Assembly: GCA_029204225.1 (NCBI GenBank) | Contig: CM055104.1 | Span: forward strand, 50,637,935 to 50,701,934 | DNA from: Diphasiastrum complanatum | Lineage: Eukaryota > Streptophyta > Lycopodiopsida > Lycopodiales > Lycopodiaceae | DNA: 64,000 nucleotides | Reading direction: 5' to 3' | Shown here: one piece after another, positions 63,754-64,000 of the stretch | How positions within the stretch are numbered: the stretch's first letter is position 1 | How the letters are laid out: the number at the start of each line of letters is the position of its first letter | The notes under the pieces: model-generated | What the model was told of the DNA's origin: nothing | The model's input: only the letters and a program-made list of their open reading frames with translations | Database searches by the model: none | Made by a program: the position numbers and the translations under genes

Positions 63754-64000
63754 TGATGATCTTGATCTAATAATTTAGACTCTACTTCTATCCTCTGAAC
63801 TATCATGTCAATGTTAGTCTTAGATGGCCAAAGGTCGTCTCCCCTAGGCGAGTTTACAATTCTTGGTTTAGACCGTGGCTGTTGTGGATGAGGACATTCA
63901 GCAGTGACATGCCCTTCGCCTTTACAGTTAGCGCAGAGCGGCACATATCCTGCTGATCTCCTGGGTTCAGGGCAATCAGGCGAATAGTGACCCGGGGCTT
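63720..64000 (-). pseudogene. Gag zinc-knuckle region (partial at window end)
   Basis: CANCKGEGHVTAEC is a complete CX2CX4HX4C knuckle. PGHYSPDC just before it is the end of another, so gag has tandem knuckles. The rest of gag lies beyond the window. Confidence 0.85.

Larger units (their letters stand above)
57800..64000 (-). mobile_element. Large Ty3/gypsy element, 3' part (runs off the window)
   Basis: Minus-strand order from the window end: gag zinc knuckles, protease-like domain 1, protease-like domain 2, RT, RNase H, third ORF, purine tract, LTR. The RNase H end (ISDEFSNENIMRIQ) resembles the Athila/Tat branch. No integrase is present between RNase H and the third ORF. Frameshifts are common, so it is inactive as it stands. 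Confidence 0.8.

Overview
This window reads as nuclear DNA of a vascular plant with a large, repeat-swollen genome. It holds one intron-rich host gene, Ty3/gypsy and Ty1/copia retrotransposons primed by initiator-Met tRNA, chromodomain integrases, hAT-like DNA transposons, LINE relics, long (TA)n and (TC)n microsatellites, and introns over 20 kb. A fern, lycophyte or conifer-type genome is my inference; no sequence feature fixes the species.

The only convincing host gene is a complete clade F type protein phosphatase 2C on the + strand. It has eight coding exons (2953-3029, 24270-24397, 24988-25086, 25199-25360, 25550-25636, 25848-25939, 47596-47670, 48744-48917). Every junction is GT-AG, the joined frame stays open for 297 residues, and all core PP2C motifs are present. 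Introns 1 and 6 are about 21.2 and 21.7 kb and are packed with transposable elements.

Intron 1 (3030-24269) holds a small hAT-like MITE (4320-4516), a decayed chromodomain gypsy element (6304-20041) interrupted by a second gypsy element (8453-14363, 5-bp target duplication GGCAC), a MITE (14773-15422) and a further insertion (16011-17895), then a hAT MITE with a perfect 8-bp target duplication (20616-21104) and a copia relic on the minus strand (22030-23130).

Intron 6 (25940-47595) holds two chains of hAT-like elements set end to end in TA-rich DNA: 27494-28281, 28311-28547, 28576-32962 and 32979 onward, then 34005-35655 and 35663-41895. Two of these encode related multi-exon hAT/DUF659-type transposases whose C-terminal tails carry AT-hooks. 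Two LINE relics follow (42465-47340).

Beyond the gene (48918-64000) lie a hAT-like MITE with an internal duplication, two copia halves in opposite orientation, a very small TRIM-like retroelement (54323-54913), a gypsy gag relic, and the 3' part of a minus-strand gypsy element (about 57800 to the window end). That last element has two tandem protease-like domains, no visible integrase, and a decayed third ORF.

The recurring structure is a set of DNA-transposon families that share one plan: short C-N-N-A-G-like ends, a cluster of a family-specific self-complementary GC-rich word, an A/T homopolymer, and a core. The words differ by family: GGTACCGCGGTACC, GACGCGTCCG, GTTCCGGAACG, GATCCGGATCG or GAATCGC, CGTTTCGAAACG and TCGCGAATCATTCGCGA. 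The TA-microsatellite insertion sites together with AT-hook transposase tails suggest a microsatellite-targeting hAT lineage.
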